7,562 nt of DNA from a bacterium (lineage in GTDB: Bacteria; Patescibacteria; Paceibacteria; UBA9973). The position numbers and the translations under genes were made by a program. How positions within the stretch are numbered: position 1 is the first letter of the stretch; each line of letters opens with the position of its first letter. The notes under the pieces are model-generated. The model was not told where the DNA came from and did no database searches. It worked only from the letters and a program-made list of their open reading frames with translations. The stretch covers positions 1 to 7,562 of the forward strand of contig JAKALG010000035.1 in assembly GCA_021813235.1 (NCBI GenBank), written 5' to 3'. This document shows, piece after piece, positions 7,216-7,562 of this stretch.

Positions 7216-7562
7216 ATGAAAAAAACACTCATTACATTATTAGCGGTTGTGGGGATAGGGATAGCATACTACGTGTATGCGAGTTCTTTGGGACCGAATT
7301 ATGCGGGGACTGCAAATGATGTGTGTCTCCCACTAGCGGATTGTCTTGGTAGTTGGAGTAATGTAAATAATGTAAAAGTAGAAGACGGAGTATTTTCCAC
7401 AGCTTCTCCTACGAATATATTTCAGGTATATAATCAGTCAATTACTGAATTTATATCATTATTAAAAACCACAACAAGTACTGTTTTTGGTTCTGGCTCA
7501 CTTACAATGCCCACAAGTTCTTCTTATATTGTTTTTGGTTCTTCTACCGATTTATGGGGTAC
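7216..7562 (+). CDS. Exported structural protein, N-terminal part (cut by window end)
   Basis: An open frame of 115 codons runs off the end of the window without a stop; it lies 1 nt after the previous stop. Residues 1-22 are a signal peptide: MKKT, a hydrophobic core (LITLLAVVGIGIAYYV), then a YA|SS cleavage site. The following segment begins GPNYAGTA, contains SWSNVNNVKVEDGVFSTA (46-63) and ends with FGSSTDLWG. I recognise this as a beta-rich domain widespread in phage and CPR-type structural or surface proteins, in which the WSN-NVKVEDG strand is followed about 45 residues later by a GGSTDLWG-like turn and then more strands. The remaining strands should lie beyond the edge. The visible part is shorter between these landmarks than I would expect, so it may be a variant. 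C37 and C43 are the only cysteines. No Shine-Dalgarno lies before the ATG. It is probably co-transcribed with the preceding fibre gene. Confidence 0.8.
   Translation, partial: MKKTLITLLAVVGIGIAYYVYASSLGPNYAGTANDVCLPLADCLGSWSNVNNVKVEDGVFSTASPTNIFQVYNQSITEFISLLKTTTSTVFGSGSLTMPTSSSYIVFGSSTDLWG

Overview
The window carries six genes, all on the + strand, packed end to end with 1-nt gaps or a 4-nt overlap. The single exception is a 77-nt gap before the fifth gene. It reads as part of the late (virion and host-contact) operon of a tailed phage or prophage. No tRNA, rRNA, CRISPR array, integrase or transposase is visible. The DNA is AT-rich (by eye about 40% G+C). The low-complexity Thr/Ser/Asn style of the fibre-like proteins (runs such as TTTT, TSTST, 'VNGTTTVNG', 'NVGIGTxxP') is what I associate with Patescibacteria (CPR, Parcubacteria-like) genomes and the uncultivated phages found with them. 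That taxonomic suggestion rests on style and memory, not on a search. TGA acts as a stop: there is no in-frame TGA in about 2,360 complete codons, and glycine is written only with GGN, so the TGA=Gly code of Gracilibacteria/Absconditabacteria is not in use.

Layout. (1) 42-1412: a fibre-like protein with an N-terminal hydrophobic segment, phage-tail-type beta modules and a glycine-rich C-terminal tip. (2) 1414-1680: a small protein with one membrane segment followed by a coiled coil. (3) 1682-4078: a large, mostly helical virion protein with a Pro/Thr/Ser linker and a C-terminal helical domain that I recognise from phage structural proteins. (4) 4075-5775: a Gly/Ala-rich, partly membrane-active-looking protein with a C-terminal helical domain also typical of phage structural genes. 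(5) 5853-7214: a second fibre-like protein with a clear signal peptide and three 'VG[IV]GTxxP...[VI]xG' repeats. (6) 7216 to the window end: the start of a third exported protein with a beta domain often found in phage structural proteins, cut off by the edge.

How they may work together (inference). Genes 3 and 4 form a coupled pair that may be internal virion or DNA-ejection proteins. Genes 1, 5 and 6 look like receptor-contact fibres or surface adhesins. Gene 2 could be a holin- or spanin-like membrane protein or a small anchor. The most notable pattern is the cysteines. Genes 2, 3 and 4 (1,452 residues) contain none. The three proteins with N-terminal export-type segments contain only a few, all in closely spaced pairs (2, 6 and 2). 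This fits an extracytoplasmic, possibly disulfide-bonded fate for the fibres and raises the question of whether they are virion parts or exported surface proteins.
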